This document shows positions 52,721 to 64,000 of a DNA stretch of 64,000 nucleotides, in pieces; within the stretch, counting starts at the first letter, position 1; each line of letters opens with the position of its first letter. The stretch is from the NCBI GenBank assembly GCA_047967505.1, contig CM106539.1; one strand, written 5' to 3'. The translations under genes were made by a program, and so were the position numbers. Origin of the DNA: Dipteris shenzhenensis (taxonomy: Eukaryota; Polypodiophyta; Polypodiopsida; Gleicheniales). The notes below the pieces were generated by a model. It saw only the letters and a list, made by a program, of their open reading frames with translations, was not told the origin of the DNA and did not search any database.

Positions 52721-54415
52721 CAACAACTACTGGTGCAAATCAAACATCATTATGGTCTCCATCAGCAGAAAATGAATACACTAACTATTTCCAACTAAAT
52801 CCTTCTAAGATTTGTGGGATTTCTTATGTGACAACATGGTTAGTAAGAGTTTTCTAAGATAGATACTTTGTTCTTTCCAAACCCGATGTACATCATCCCT
52901 TACCAACTTCATTCTAGATTCCCTCATTTATGCTTTTAGGTCTAACATGGAGCATATCATGTCCTTGACACAATTCCCATGACTAGTTTAGATCAATAGA
53001 TCAATCATTAAGACACTACAATTCATCTCAATTATGTTGTACTGAACCACACTTGGATCCAATTATCATCACCAGCTCTGATCAACAAATGATTCCTTAG
53101 CATGAGGACATGTATGCGCATCAATGCAGTTATAGTATTAGGTTTGGTCATAGAGCAACTTGGGGAGACTTAGTGTTTAAGCATGCTCTTATGGATGTAT
53201 TATATAGTCCATACTTGATGTAGATTAATGATTGGATCTAGGACTTCATATCTATCCTAATAGCAGTAGCATTCGGTAGCTGGCAATCCATACATATTCA
53301 ACATCTATGTGATGTGCCCAAAGAGAAGCAATAGGGTTGTGCACCATGTCTTTGTATGCCTCATTCAATAAATGACTATTTTTTATAATAAGTAGCCTTT
53401 TATCCGACAATCTCTCATTCCATATTTCATAAAAGGATAGTTACAACCAAATTGGAGCATGATTTTAATGCAAGAAATCATCTTCAACCAAAATTAGACA
53501 ACTGAATTCATCATATCAATGCACATTAGGCATATACTAGCGATCTAAATGGGCCCAATAAATTGGTTGTACATTATGCTAAAAATTATAGCTAGACACA
53601 AAGCCCATGCCTCTTTATAGAGGTCTACAAGATCAAGCTAGAGTAGTTGTTGTGTCCAATACACTCAGTCCAAGGCTAGCATCTGCATATGACCAGACGT
53701 ACTATCTCTTAGTTGTAGAGCATTATTGAAATTGCCACAAAGAAAGCATTTTGCCTCCAAGGATATTGCTACATAGCCTACCACTCAATGCTCTAATATG
53801 TGATCACAAATGGAGGCAAAGTCAAATATCTTTCATCGCAAAGGATATTGCATAACAATCCATCAACCTTCTCGTCCATGGGAAGCCACAACTGAATGAA
53901 GAGCATGTTTCATGCCCAACAATGTGCAAAATCTAATAGAATTCCCATCATACCAAGTGGACACAACACCTTACTCGACAGTGCTACAATTTTTTTGCAA
54001 ACAAAAATTAGGGGAAATCCACAACCTCTCTGAAATGGACAGTGATGCCTGATTAGCAATGGATAATCGCGTGTGGGAGACCAAGGGAAGACATGTACCA
54101 TCTAATGCCCATAATAACAAGATGAGTCTTCTAGAAGAATTTCTTATGTTGTTCATTTGTCATAATAACTTTTAAAAAGCCCCTAGCTGCATGATGCACA
54201 TTCTGGACAAAGCACCCCCAAAGTGCGCATCAACCAATTTTCCACATCTACTATAACAAGCATTCGACATGGAAAGAAGATAATCACATCATTTTTAGCA
54301 TATTTCCTAACTACATCAACAATATCATCAACCCCAATGTAACGCCCACCATAAGAGCAAGCTCCTTCCAATCTTTCTTGGTTTCTACAAAATCCTCACG
54401 CATAACCTCAAAAAC
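52721..54415. other. Unassigned DNA, no convincing gene
   Basis: Short open frames exist on both strands. On the minus strand 54371-54183 reads YIGVDDIVDVVRKYAKNDVI then LVIVDVENWLMRTLGVLCPE, and upstream LVFEVMREDFVETKKDWKEL. These look like former protein, but I recognise no family. Nothing here matches the TE families seen elsewhere in the window. Confidence 0.35.
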
Positions 54416-54419
54416 AAGC

Positions 54420-55105
54420 TGCGCCTCATGCAAGGCATGAACTAGGTCATTCTAACCCATCACATACTTATGCTTCTTATTCTGAGATATTCTTTCTTTG
54501 GTATAACTCTTATCACTCTGATTGGAAACCATATTGACACAAAAAAATGCCTTGGACAAAGCTATCTATCTCACACCCACAACTGTTGCCAATACTCAAT
54601 CGACAAAGGCTTATAAACTCAAAAATCTAGAGAGGATAAAATGCCAATAAAAGCAAGGCATGAATAGGGTCATTCTGGCCCATCACATACTTCTGCTTCT
54701 TATTCTAAGATATTCTTTCTTTGGTATAACTCTTATCAATCTGTGCCTCATGCAAGGCATGAAGAGGGCATGAATAGGGTCATTCTGACCCATCACATAC
54801 TTATGCTTCTTATTATGAGATATTCTTTCTTTGTTATAACTCTTATCAATCTGTGCCTTATGCAAGGCACGAAGAGGGCATGAACAGGGTCATTCTGACC
54901 CATCACATACTTATTCTTCTTCTTATGAGATATTCTTTCTTTGTTATAACTCTTATCAGTTTGATTGGAAACCATCTTAACACAGGACAAGCCCTTGGAC
55001 AGAGCTATCTATCTAGCACCCACAATTGCCAATACTCAATCGATAAAAGATTCTAAACTCAAAATTTTAGAGAGGATAAAAGGCCAATAAAATAGCAAGG
55101 AAAGA
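54420..55105 (-). repeat. Compound tandem duplication R1-S1-R2-R3-R4-S2
   Basis: A 110-bp unit R (caaggc...gtcattct..cccatcacatactta..cttcttatt..gagatattctttctttg) occurs with its cattct landmark at 54448, 54671, 54781 and 54891. A unit S of about 140 bp (gattggaaaccat, ctatctatct, caatactcaatcga, tagagaggataaaa) follows R1 and R4. Two successive events are implied: duplication of R+S, then amplification of R. Minus-strand frames through R encode repeated KSYNKERISH and YVMGQNDP words. Confidence 0.85.
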
Positions 55106-55572
55106 AGGGGGACAAGGTGTATTGATAGTAGAAGATTATGGACAGAAGAAGATGCGAGGAAACCAACAGTAAGATAAGTTGTATAGAACAAGGAAGTTCA
55201 CACGCTTAAAATTAAGAAAAATTAGGGTGAATGAACAATAGATGATAGAGTAGCAAAATGAATAGAAAATCAACCCAAAAAAGCCCACTCACATGCACAC
55301 AAACCCGCACACCACACACAAACATAGTGGGCTACAATAAAATAGGATGATGAGAAAGTGCAGATGAGGTAGTAGGGCAAGAAGTGGGCCAAGGAGAGAC
55401 ACTCAACAAAATATAAGCCTCAAGGAAGGCTACGAGTAGAGAGCAATTGCTCCAAGGATGTCGTCTAACAATGCACAGCAAGGGTTGGATGCCCTTTGAC
55501 ACTACACAACACTATAGGGATTTGACGTGGATATAGGTAGGCTAGAAAGCACCCTAAGAGGGGCATAAGAAA

Positions 55573-55672
<100 letters not shown>

Positions 55673-55685
55673 GCACGGGCCAACT

Positions 55686-56310
55686 CTTCTTGGTCTTTTT
55701 ATTGATGAGCTACAAGATAGGGCAAAAATACACATCATAGGTGTCCAAATTGCAAGATATGCTTTACTATTGTTTATTTGTGTTGATGATGGTGGAGTGA
55801 TGGTGTATTCTTTGCAAAAAAAAATGCAAAGAGACTTCTACAGACACTTAAGGATGTAGGTCAACATATCAAAGACAAAATTCATGGTCATTGGGACTCG
55901 CAATAAAGAGATAAATGTCACCTTCCAAGGGGAGCCTTTGGAATTAGTTAACTCATACAAGTATCTAGGGCTAGAATTTATTGACAACTACAAGTTGAAA
56001 GCATGTATAGAAAGAAGAATGTTGGGAGGCCTGAAAGCTTTGTACAGCTTCCAAGAGAAGTGCAAGAGGCACGCTTCTAGAATTGCAAAATGAGAGAGTT
56101 TCTATACACCGTTAGGCAGGTGCGTCAGCCCAAGCAATTTGAGATAACCAAAAAAGAGGAGATTGTCGTCCTCCGTAGGAGATGGTTGCTTGGTTATAGC
56201 AACCGCAATAGTGATCCTTTATGGCTATCCATGCAAAAATCTAAATTTAAACTCCATATCTTACGATTCCGTTGTTGGAATCCCATGAAATCACCAAGAT
56301 GAGGTTGATA
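55686..56310 (+). pseudogene. LINE-type reverse transcriptase fragment
   Basis: The plus frame reads [55 protein letters not shown], a stop, then NISKTKFMVIGTRNKEINVT, FQGEPLELVNSYKYLGLEFI and ACIERRMLGGLKALYSFQEK. This is the RT palm block with the catalytic DD (CVDDGG for FADD), the NxxKTK motif and the YKYLG thumb block typical of LINEs. Further frame REFLYTVRQVRQPKQFEITK lies at 56090-56302. The fragment is truncated at both ends; no endonuclease or poly(A) is seen. Confidence 0.8.
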
Positions 56311-57065
56311 ATTTTGCCCCATAATTGTCTCCTCATTCACGGGTTCTAGATATTTACATGGTATTCTAGAATTTGCAAGACTCATTGAAAAAATTAATCA
56401 GTGATCTAATTAACTCATTAGCCTAAGTTAATCTTATCTCATGAATCTTATCGCCCTCCCTCCCCCTCCACCTTGCCATCATTTGCTCAACCCACCTAGG
56501 CCCTCCGCCTCACCACCTACTCCCGTCTCACTCCCTCCCCACAGTTGCTCCCTCCCCTCCACCTTGCCGTCCCCTCATCTCTCGCTCCCCCTGCTTAGTT
56601 ACCCTACCCCCCTCTCACTACCGCGCTCAACCCCCCCAGTGTGTCACTTAGCCTGAGTTCTATTTGCTACAGTTCATCCAAAGCTACTCTTATCTCATGT
56701 TCATTATAGTAATCTTGATTCTAAGGCCTTTCGACAATGTTTTTCAATCTCTCAGCATATGATTGCCATGCTTGGTTGACAAAATCCAGCAATGTCTAAT
56801 GAGATATGAATTTGCAAAGGTTAGATACTAATGAACTATCAGCAATGAACCTAAGCTCAGCTTTCTTATTCGTAAGGACAATGCCAAGAGCTCGATCAAG
56901 CGTCGTGCTATTTAGTTGATTCCAAATGCATTCGGAAGCGATCATCACCAATTCTTTGGTCTCTAGCTTGTCACTACGAAATGCATGGAGGCATGCAGAG
57001 TAGAAGTTGCCAAGGCTTGAATTGAGTTGGAACATCCTCGGCCCACCCTCTCTTTATATGCATTG
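56311..57065. other. Unassigned DNA with a C-rich block
   Basis: 56445-56645 is C-rich (ccctccctccccctccacc and similar), low-complexity. A minus-strand frame 57035-56796 (ACLHAFRSDKLETKELVMIA then SECIWNQLNSTTLDRALGIV) has protein-like composition and might be a LINE 3' remnant, but I cannot assign it. Confidence 0.35.
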
Positions 57066-57071
57066 CACAGG

Positions 57072-57270
57072 GTGGTGCAAAAATATCTACAATGAGCTGA
57101 AGTAGGGACACATGACAACTTATTTCTCCCCCTTAATTTGTGCAATCTACGCCCCCCCCCCACCTTTCACTAACTAATACCATTTTTCACCAACTAGAGG
57201 CCCCTAAGGCGGTGCAAAAACATATGGAACGAGCTAAAGTTGGGACACGTGGCAACTTATCCCTCCCCTG
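57072..57270 (+). repeat. Diverged 60-bp direct duplication
   Basis: ggtgcaaaaatat...gagctgaagtagggacacatgac (from 57074) and ggtgcaaaaacat...gagctaaagttgggacacgtggc (from 57211) share a common order through acttat..ctccc, separated by a C-rich run. Confidence 0.75.
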
Positions 57271-58000
57271 CAATCAACCCTACAAGTGCTCCTAAGATGT
57301 GACGCCTATGCTTACATCAGAGAAAGATATGTTGACAATAGAGGCAACCTAAAAATTCTTATAGAGCAGACAACTACGCTAGCGATTTATCAAAAAGAAG
57401 TTTTGGAACACCACATTAAGATACTTGGACTGGCACACAAGCTAGCGCATCACTACATAGTAAGTTGATAGTATTTTACTTCGTTGGATGTAAAAGATCA
57501 CTAATTTTTTATAGTGATCAAGAATCCCATAGATCCTGAAGGGTCTCAAGAGGACTTTAATACAACCATATCATATCTTTCTCTCTCCCTACACCACTCT
57601 CTCTCTACACACACACACACACATGTACCATGACACACATTCCTCTCAAAGCATATGAGAAACAAAACCATAAAATCATCTCTCTTGCAATTATGCACCT
57701 AACAGACCTCAATCATACCTTGCATCTTTTTTATAGCATTTTAAGTTCAACAAATATCACTTTCTCCAGTCCACCTATTATGGCTTATTTGACTTGGACA
57801 TGTGATGATATGCAATTCTTCAAATATTCCTTCTACCAAAATTATGTTTCCTTTTTGGGAGGGAATAAGTGCTTTGTGTCGTTTCATTGATACCTAGAGC
57901 ATGATTCTTCCTTCGAAAGCTACATTACACAATTGGATACTATCATGTGCATGGATTGGTATTTGACATGTACTGGGTTACACAAGACTAGCTCAAGTAG
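57271..58000. other. Unassigned DNA with CT/CA microsatellites
   Basis: 57578-57623 contains tctctctc and (ac)n runs. The open frames 57286-57468 and 57630-57890 (+) show no motif that I recognise. Confidence 0.4.
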
Positions 58001-58440
58001 CCTGGGAAGGCCTAGGACTAGGTAGGCTTGATTCTCAGGTTGAGTGGGAAGGGTATGAACCAGTTAGAGGTCCTCGCTATTTTTGGCGCATTGGGCTCGA
58101 GTCTATATAAGGGTCTTAGAGGTTCAGTTCTCAGGGAGCTGAGGGGAGGAGCAAGTCTCGTTCCCAAGTGTTAGGTCTGATCTTGGATTGAGTCGTGGAC
58201 ATGCACCTACATCTTAGCATAGCCCAAGGTCCAGCAGTAGATCCAAGGCCTCTAGGCACCACTTGGTGGTATGGGACACCAGGTTGGTCAGGATCAGGTT
58301 GGGAGTTCGTGCCAGTAGCTCAGCTCATGGCGAAGGAGACATCTTCTAATTCGGGATCGCATCCCGTAGATGTCATGGTTGGGTGGTGAGCAACCTGCTC
58401 ATATTCCTCATGTTTGGTGTGTTCTTGTGTTTGCTTGCAG
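58001..58440 (+). other. LTR- or leader-like segment before gypsy RT
   Basis: A TATA-like gagtctatataagggtc (58096-58112), a GC-richer composition and a ctgaggggaggagcaag stretch resemble an LTR U3/R plus leader. It joins directly to the middle of the RT catalytic motif at 58441 through tgtttgcttgcag, which also looks like a splice acceptor. A deletion or a spliced retrocopy are both possible; neither is shown. Confidence 0.4.
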
Positions 58441-59731
58441 ATGATATCTTGGTATGTAGCCGAACGCTAGAGGATCACATTGGACACCTCCGGATTGTCT
58501 TAGTTATTCTAAGACAAGTAAATGTGACTTCTTTATGAAGGAGATCATTTACTTAGGACACAAGATTTCTTCTGAAGGTATTAGCATTGATCTAGATTGT
58601 ATCTAGAAGGTTTTGGAATGGCCCATCCCTCAGACAGTGAAACAACTTCATTCTTTCCTCGGATTTATGATTTTTCTATGGAAGTCTGTGCGTAATTACT
58701 CGAACATCATGGCACCCTTGACCAAGATATTGAAAGGTCGTGGACACAGATCTACCCACCCAATTTCTTGGAATGATGCATTGAACAAGGCTTTTGAAAC
58801 CTTGAAGCCAACAAGGAGGCTCCTGTTCTTGCATTACTGGATCCTACCCGACCTTATGTTTTAGAGGCCAATGCGAGTGATATTGCAATTGGGGAAGCTT
58901 TATTCCAAGAGGGAAAACCTATAGCTTTTGAGAGTGAAAAGCTAGACGACACCCAATATCGTTGGCCCACACTAGAAAAAGAACTATATGCAGTTGTGTA
59001 TGCCCTAAAGGTTTGGAGACACTACTTGTATAATTTGAAGTTTCTTGTATTGACAAATCAACAGTCAATCAAGTATGTGTGTGATGGGTCTGAATTGACG
59101 GGATGAAAGGCTAGATGGGAAGAGTTAATGCACGATTTTGATTTTGAAATATGTTATCGAAAGGGTTTGATGAATAGTGTGGTAGATGCCTTAAGTCGAG
59201 TCAAGTTTGTAAATGCAATGTCATTTACGAAAACATCCTCAGACCTATTTCAACCTTGAGGCGGCTTTGCGCAACTGATAGTCATTTTAGTTCTTATTGG
59301 CAGAAGGTCCAAGATGGGAGCTCCATGGTTGGCCAAGACTCAGGGATTGTGCCACCTATGGTACAATCAGCGGGAGGTTAGTGGATGATTAGAAACGTCT
59401 TGCTATTCCGAAATGGAAAGATCTGTGTGCCATATGTTTCGGATCTTCGATCCAAGATTCTCTAGGAGTGTCATGATGCTCCTAGTGCTGGACATCCAAG
59501 TATACATCGGACTTTGTCTCTTGTGAAACATACCTTTTATTGGCATAAGATGCGTGCATTTATTAAAAACTATGCGATAGGTTGCGGGTTTGTTAGCTTA
59601 CTTAGGCGGAACGTCTTAGAAGCACAGGTTTATTACAGCCATTGTAGATCTCGAGTAATAAATGGGAAAGTATTTCCATGGATTTCATTACCAGTTTGCC
59701 TAGAACGCGCAAGGGTCATGACTCCATAGAG
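58441..59731 (+). pseudogene. pol: Ty3/gypsy pol: RT end, RNase H, integrase start
   Basis: The sequence begins inside the RT motif (ADDILVCSRTLEDHIGHLRI). It continues IIYLGHKISSEGISIDLDCI, VLEWPIPQTVKQLHSFLGF, PLTKILKGRG and ISWNDALNKAFETLK, then RNase H with ASDIAIGEALFQEGKPIAFE, QYRWPTLEKELYAVVYALKV, RHYLYNLKFLVLTNQQSIKY, FDFEICYRKGLMNSVVDALS. Next is the integrase H2C2 region (HDAPSAGHPSIHRTLSLVKH...NYAIGCGFV). Another frame gives ISMDFITSLPRTRKGHDSI, where it ends abruptly at 59731. Stops (for example LTG*KARW) and frameshifts are present. Confidence 0.92.
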
Positions 59732-60785
59732 AGAGAGACCTCTGAGTGTTCATCGAAAGCTTCAAGAGCTTGATATTCATTCCTGTGAGAAAGAGATAGA
59801 GGTTTATTTGATTAAGAGAACTTTACGAGTTCTCTCCTATTGTTTGGGTTCTTAGTTGTTCTTCTTCATGAGGAGTGTTCTCTTCTACAACAAGTTCTAG
59901 CAAAGATCTTTCATATCGACTCCAACAACAGCTGATTCAACTCCAACATAGGCAACTCTGCAACTATATGCCAGAGAAAGGCCTTCCAAATGAGCTTCAG
60001 CTGTAACTGGCTTTCTGCATCCTGTAAGCCTCTTCATAGCGAGAAGCCGAGCCTGCTCCAATAGCGCTCCAATAGCCTCGAACCCAAGAGCCTTCCAACA
60101 CCAACGATCTCCTGGTTTCTTCATTCCAGCTGAGATATCCAAGGCGATTGCTTCAACAAGAAGCAGCAGAGAAGCTACCAATAGCCGCCTCACCGCTACA
60201 GCACTGTAGTCAACTCCTTCAGCAAGTCCCAAGGCCAACGTTGGCTTCACGTAACCTCGCTCCACACACAGCTTCCTCTAGACGGTTGGCTTTTGTGAAC
60301 GGAACTTCTGTTGGCACTGCCGTTGCTACTCGCTCTTTGCTGCTTGCAACGGCTACCTCCTACTCATAGCCAACGAATTCCAGCAAGCCAACTAGATCTA
60401 CACCGCCTAGCTCATGGACTCATGGGCAACGATCCAAATGCCAATGACCACCGATTACTGCAACAGTCCAAAGCTCCAAGCATCGACTCCATAGCTTCTG
60501 CTTGGGACTCCTTCAGTGGATGACTCGTCCTAGCAGTAGCGACACGGCCTACTTATAGCCTTCTCACCTCAATGAGCCAAACAACGGTAGGCTCAGCTGC
60601 GGATTGCACACCCAAGCCCTCTCCATCAACGGCGCCATCTCCAAGGCTCGCAGAGCTCAAACGAAGAAGAAGATAGAATCTTTGAGATTCCATCAAAATC
60701 TCAAAAGATTCTGATCGTCATCCTTACGACACGTGGCAGTTACCCTATCAACCTTATCCTTAGGGTCACCACACCAGGGCTTAGT
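59732..60785. other. GC-richer non-coding segment, possibly LTR of element F
   Basis: Base composition changes sharply at the truncation of the gypsy pol. The minus-strand frame 60265-59897 (MERGYVKPTLALGLAEGVDY) is Ala/Leu-rich and has no family match that I can name. The position between the gypsy break and element F's leader suggests a long LTR of F, whose right-hand partner is outside the window. I could not fix a TG start or target duplication. Confidence 0.4.
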
Positions 60786-61215
60786 CAAGGACCAGCCACA
60801 TGGCAGACCTTATTTGCCATGTCACCATCGAGTGCCACATCATCAGCTTATCTCCAAGTGCCATGTCATCTTATCTGACATGTCAACAACACTGCCACAT
60901 CACCAATTGCCATGTCATCAGTGCCACGTAGGTAGACACATCACCTGCCACATCATTAGCTACCATGTCAGCATATCCACATCATCACTGCCATGTCACC
61001 TCTGCCACATCAGCAGTGCCACCTCAGTAGTAGTGCCACCTCATCTGTCCAGTCAACATTGACCCCTGCCAGGCAGGCACACACAGTGCTCCATAGGCAC
61101 TTCATGTGACCACTCCTGCCACCTCAGCACAGAGCTTCACTGGCACACCTCTTGCTAGGCACAGTGCCACATCATCACTGCATGTGACTCACAGTGACAC
61201 ATCATCATTGAGCAC
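60786..61215 (+). repeat. Array of about twenty TGCCACATCA-type words
   Basis: Variants of tgccacatcatc, tgccatgtcacc, gacatgtcaac and tgccacctcag are repeated irregularly, often 12-30 bp apart, on the plus strand. Many are near-palindromic around ccacatca/ccatgtca. No fixed period is apparent. It could be a cluster of transcription-factor sites inside an LTR or simply a decayed minisatellite. Confidence 0.75.
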
Positions 61216-61989
61216 AATTTGCACTCCTTTTGCCCCTCCACCTAGATCAAGTCATATCTCTTGATCTAGGAAGAATTTGAGGGCGCTCCAAAAAGGAAAG
61301 TCGCTCGTTTTTTTGTGCTCTACGTGCTCGTCACATCATACACACATTTCGGCACAAGTTACACTCACATTTGAGCCTCACCGACAAAACCACTTCCTTC
61401 ATGCAGATTTGCCTCTACATCGACGCATATGACCCATCACTTAAAAAGGAACAAAAGAAAAGGAATTATTTGATGTTCTTTCATCGATCGACAGCTGGTT
61501 TAGATCTACATCAGAGTAGACTAGATCGCCATAAAGGGGACGCTTTGAATTTCCTCAAGTTGCCAATCTAAGCCATGCCCGAAATTCCCGACTAGTACCT
61601 ACTCGGAGTCAGTCCATACGCTCACATACAGTTTCACATCATTACATTACCTGAAACCTTACGTTCATCAGTTCAGTGAGCAGACTTCAGAGTTCAGAGC
61701 ATTGCATATTGATTCAGTGGGCAGATAGCATTTGATTTCACACACACATGCCACCATTGTAAGGCCTATTCGGCTATCTCACGGCATCGTGCACATCATT
61801 TTCAGCCTTGTAAAGCCTCTTGGCTATTCCTGGCATCATTGCCACAAGCCTTGTAATACAAATCAGATTTTATATACTGCAGTTCTATATTCACCGACGG
61901 TTCAGAGATTTCACTTGGCATCTTCAGTATATTTGCAATTGATTCATACAAAGATCTTCACGACACTTTTTGAGTACATTTCTTGCACC
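61216..61989 (+). other. Leader region of copia element F
   Basis: There is no gene. The region runs up to the gag start at 61990 and includes cagttcagtgagcagac / gattcagtgggcagata repeats (61671 and 61714) and aagccttgtaa-like words. The usual tggtatcagagc primer site is not visible, so the LTR/leader border is unresolved. Confidence 0.5.
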
Positions 61990-62975
61990 ATGTCGACTAG
62001 CAACCTCAATCTGGAGGCATCTGCTAAGTTAGACAACTCTAATTACGGTACATGGAAATACCGAATGGAGACCATTCTTGTGCTTCAGGACAAATGGGAA
62101 TATGTCGATGGGTCTACACCTAGACCATTGGCCGATCCAGCCACCAGTAGCTCTACTCCATCTGTTGTTACAACACTAGCAACGGAATCTACAATGGGAT
62201 CTACATCTACACAAACGGTTTTCGCACCAATAGCAGATCCTGCCATTTCCCGAGCTCAAGCAGAAAATGGGATAAGAAAGACAAGGATTCCTATCACCTG
62301 ATCAAGCAAAATATGCAAGATGTCATGCTAGGACAGCTCAACACAGTCAAGACATCAAAAGAAGCATGGGATATGTTCGCAGCTCTCTACAAGTCCAAGA
62401 ACACATCCAAGATTCTCACCCTGAGAAACCAAATCAACCAGAGTTTCCGCAACAACAGTGAAACCGGTCATGCTTATGTACTCCGCATAAAAGACTACAA
62501 CAATCAGCTTGCAGCAGTAGGAGAGACTATGAACCCCATAGAAATGGTTCAAGTAATCCTGAATGGACTAGGAGAGGGATACGAGAATCTAGTCCAGAGT
62601 ATTGCCATCCAACGGCAAATTCCAACGCTGGAAGAACTTCAATCAGTTCTACTTGGTGAAGAACTCAGGACTCAGGCCATTCAAGCACGTAAAGGTCATT
62701 CTAATGATCAGGCATTCACAGCTTCAGACAGAAGCAAAGGAAAAGGCAAAAGCAGAGGTAGATCATATCAGAAAATTGGTCATCATCATCAGCAACAAAA
62801 TCAATGTCAGAATCAGCAGCAGCAGCAGCATCATCCTTAGCAACATTAGAATCAGCAAAGAGGAAATCATTCCAATCGAGAAAGATTTCAAGGATGAGGG
62901 AATGCATCCACCAATGTGTCAAACATTCAATGCAACTACTGTCACAAGTTTGGACACTATGAAAGAGATTGCCGC
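61990..62975 (+). pseudogene. gag: gag of copia element F
   Basis: The start is ATG at 61990 (MSTSNLNLEASAKLDNSNYG), followed by TWKYRMETILVLQDKWEYVD, a Ser/Thr-rich insert, and after a frameshift near 62270 DKDSYHLIKQNMQDVML. Then KEAWDMFAALYKSKNTSKIL, LILNGLGEGYENLVQSIAIQ-like blocks and LEELQSVLLGEELRTQAIQA follow. A Gln/His-rich tract has TAG at 62838-62840 and 62847-62849 where Gln codons are expected. The zinc knuckle CNYCHKFGHYERDC is complete near 62928-62969. This is the best preserved gag in the window. Confidence 0.9.
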
Positions 62976-64000
62976 AAGAAGCAGTACGACCAAGGTGGTC
63001 AATCCAGCAGTAATCGAGGGAATTCCCGAGGAAGAGAAAATCATCGTGGTGGACATTCTAGTCACAGTCATTTTGCAAATGAACATGGAAATATGTTTCT
63101 TGCAAGCGAGGAATTGCATCAGACTGATACAATTCACCTAGACACTGATTTCAATCCCAAAGAGGATTTCAACTATCAAGTCGACCAAGTGGAACAGGAT
63201 CCTTGGTACATCGACAGCTGTGCATCATCTCATATGACAAATCATCAGGAATGGTTCACAGAGATGAAACCATTAGAAGGTTAGAAGAATGTCATCTACA
63301 CAGCAGACAATACACCAAATCTAGTTCAAGGGACAGGTGTTATCCCTATGAACAATTTCACTGGTATAAAAGGATTAGTCAAAGATGCGCTCTATGTTCC
63401 GAAGCTCAGCAAGAACCTTTTGTTAGTAGGTCAAATGATGGAACACAACTACAAAGTCATCTTCAACGGTGATGAATGCACTATCAGAGACAAATCCAAA
63501 AGAGGTCAGCTAGTAGCAAAAAATGTCAAGGAAGGACGCTTATACAGAATACTAGCTATAGTACCAGATAAGCATGCCATGTCAGCTCAAATGCAACAGA
63601 TGCCACTATCTGCAAAATGGCACAAGAGATATGGTCATGTCAACTTCAAGTACTTGTTAGATCTCAAGAATCAGAATATGGCAATTGGGATTCCGAAGCT
63701 ACAGTTTCTTGGAAAAGTTTGTGAAGCATGCTGCTTCGGCAAACAAAAGCAAACCAACTTTGTCAGAAGTACCTCTCATGCACGAGGTATTCTTGATTTG
63801 ATTCATACAGATGTATGGGGTTATGCCCAGACCTGCAGCATCAATGGTTCACTTTATTACTTGACCTTCATCGATGACTACAGCAGATATTATTGGGTCT
63901 ACTTCTTAAAAGAGAAATCTAAAGTGTTTTCCAGATTTCAAGAATTCAAAGCCATGGTAGAAAACCAAACAGGTAGAAAGATCAAGGTCATGAGATCAGA
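62976..64000 (+). pseudogene. pol: pol of copia element F: protease and integrase start (runs off window)
   Basis: The same frame as the zinc knuckle continues through a Gly/Arg/Ser/His linker to the protease block DPWYIDSCASSHMTNHQEWF. The active-site DSG reads DSC. A TAG at 63282-63284 follows LEG. The frame is then open to the window edge: NFTGIKGLVKDALYVPKLSK, KWHKRYGHVNFKYLLDLKNQ, CEACCFGKQKQTNF (GAG-pre-integrase), LIHTDVWGYAQTCSINGSLY, LTFIDDYSRYYWVYFLKEKS and the end of the integrase block at KVMRS. RT lies outside. Confidence 0.92.

Noticed and set aside
54183-54371. Minus-strand ORF with VDDIVDVVRK as a possible RT motif
   Set aside because: The VDD is not in an RT-like context (no hydrophobic flanking strands, no NxxK or YLG blocks nearby).
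59897-60265. Ala/Leu-rich 122-residue minus-strand ORF as a real gene
   Set aside because: No recognisable family, GC-rich composition favours long chance frames, and the position fits the LTR/leader of element F. The span is 59897-60265.

Overview
The window reads as plant nuclear heterochromatin: about 64 kb of nested, mostly decayed transposable elements, with no intact host gene, rRNA, tRNA or CRISPR array that I can recognise. The evidence for a plant is the set of families. There are CACTA (En/Spm) transposases with TNP2, DUF4218 and DUF4216 regions plus Transposase_24-type second genes. There are Ty1/copia elements whose primer binding site matches plant initiator Met-tRNA (TGGTATCAGAGC). 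There are also Ty3/gypsy fragments, hAT-type MITEs, a LINE fragment and satellite-like tandem repeats. The species cannot be named from sequence alone.

Layout. 1-4.1 kb: degenerate CACTA transposase (+). 4.1-10.6 kb: a second CACTA group on the minus strand (tnpA-like gene, then TNP2), with its 5' segment duplicated in inverted orientation and a 247-bp hAT-like MITE inside it. 10.6-13.8 kb: a CACTA 3' half (+) ending in a recognisable terminus. 14.4-20.0 kb: Ty1/copia element A (-), complete with both LTRs and a 5-bp target duplication, inserted in a third tnpA-like gene. 20-23 kb: mostly unassignable. 23.0-33.7 kb: copia family C (+), arranged as pol tail / LTR / gag-pol / LTR, with copia element B (-, same family as A) nested between gag and protease. 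34-39 kb: unassigned fragments and a small non-autonomous LTR element E (TSD attag), with a solo family-C LTR nested in it. 39-46 kb: Ty3/gypsy pieces on both strands, a minus-strand coiled-coil coding remnant, and a second hAT-like MITE. 46-48 kb: CACTA fragments. 49-52.7 kb: purine-rich minisatellite, then two adjacent tandem-repeat families (about 325 bp and about 180 bp). 52.7-57 kb: unassigned DNA, a complex local tandem duplication, a long (CT)n and a LINE RT fragment. 58-59.7 kb: gypsy RT-RNase H-integrase (+). 59.7-64 kb: GC-richer leader with a TGCCACATCA-type array, then copia element F (+), which runs off the window.

How the parts relate. Nearly everything is parasitic DNA and the nesting gives relative ages. 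A is younger than the tnpA-like gene it splits, and its LTRs are nearly identical. B is younger than C, the solo C LTR is younger than E, and the MITE at 10.2 kb is younger than the duplication of its host segment. Every coding region carries stops or frameshifts. F is the least damaged, though it too has a frameshift and four stops. Many nonsense changes are CAG to TAG, as expected from deamination at methylated CHG sites. I found no convincing undescribed system. The best leads are the MITE with its paralogous empty site, the inverted duplication of the CACTA 5' end, non-autonomous element E, the coiled-coil remnant downstream of the gypsy integrase, and the back-to-back satellites.
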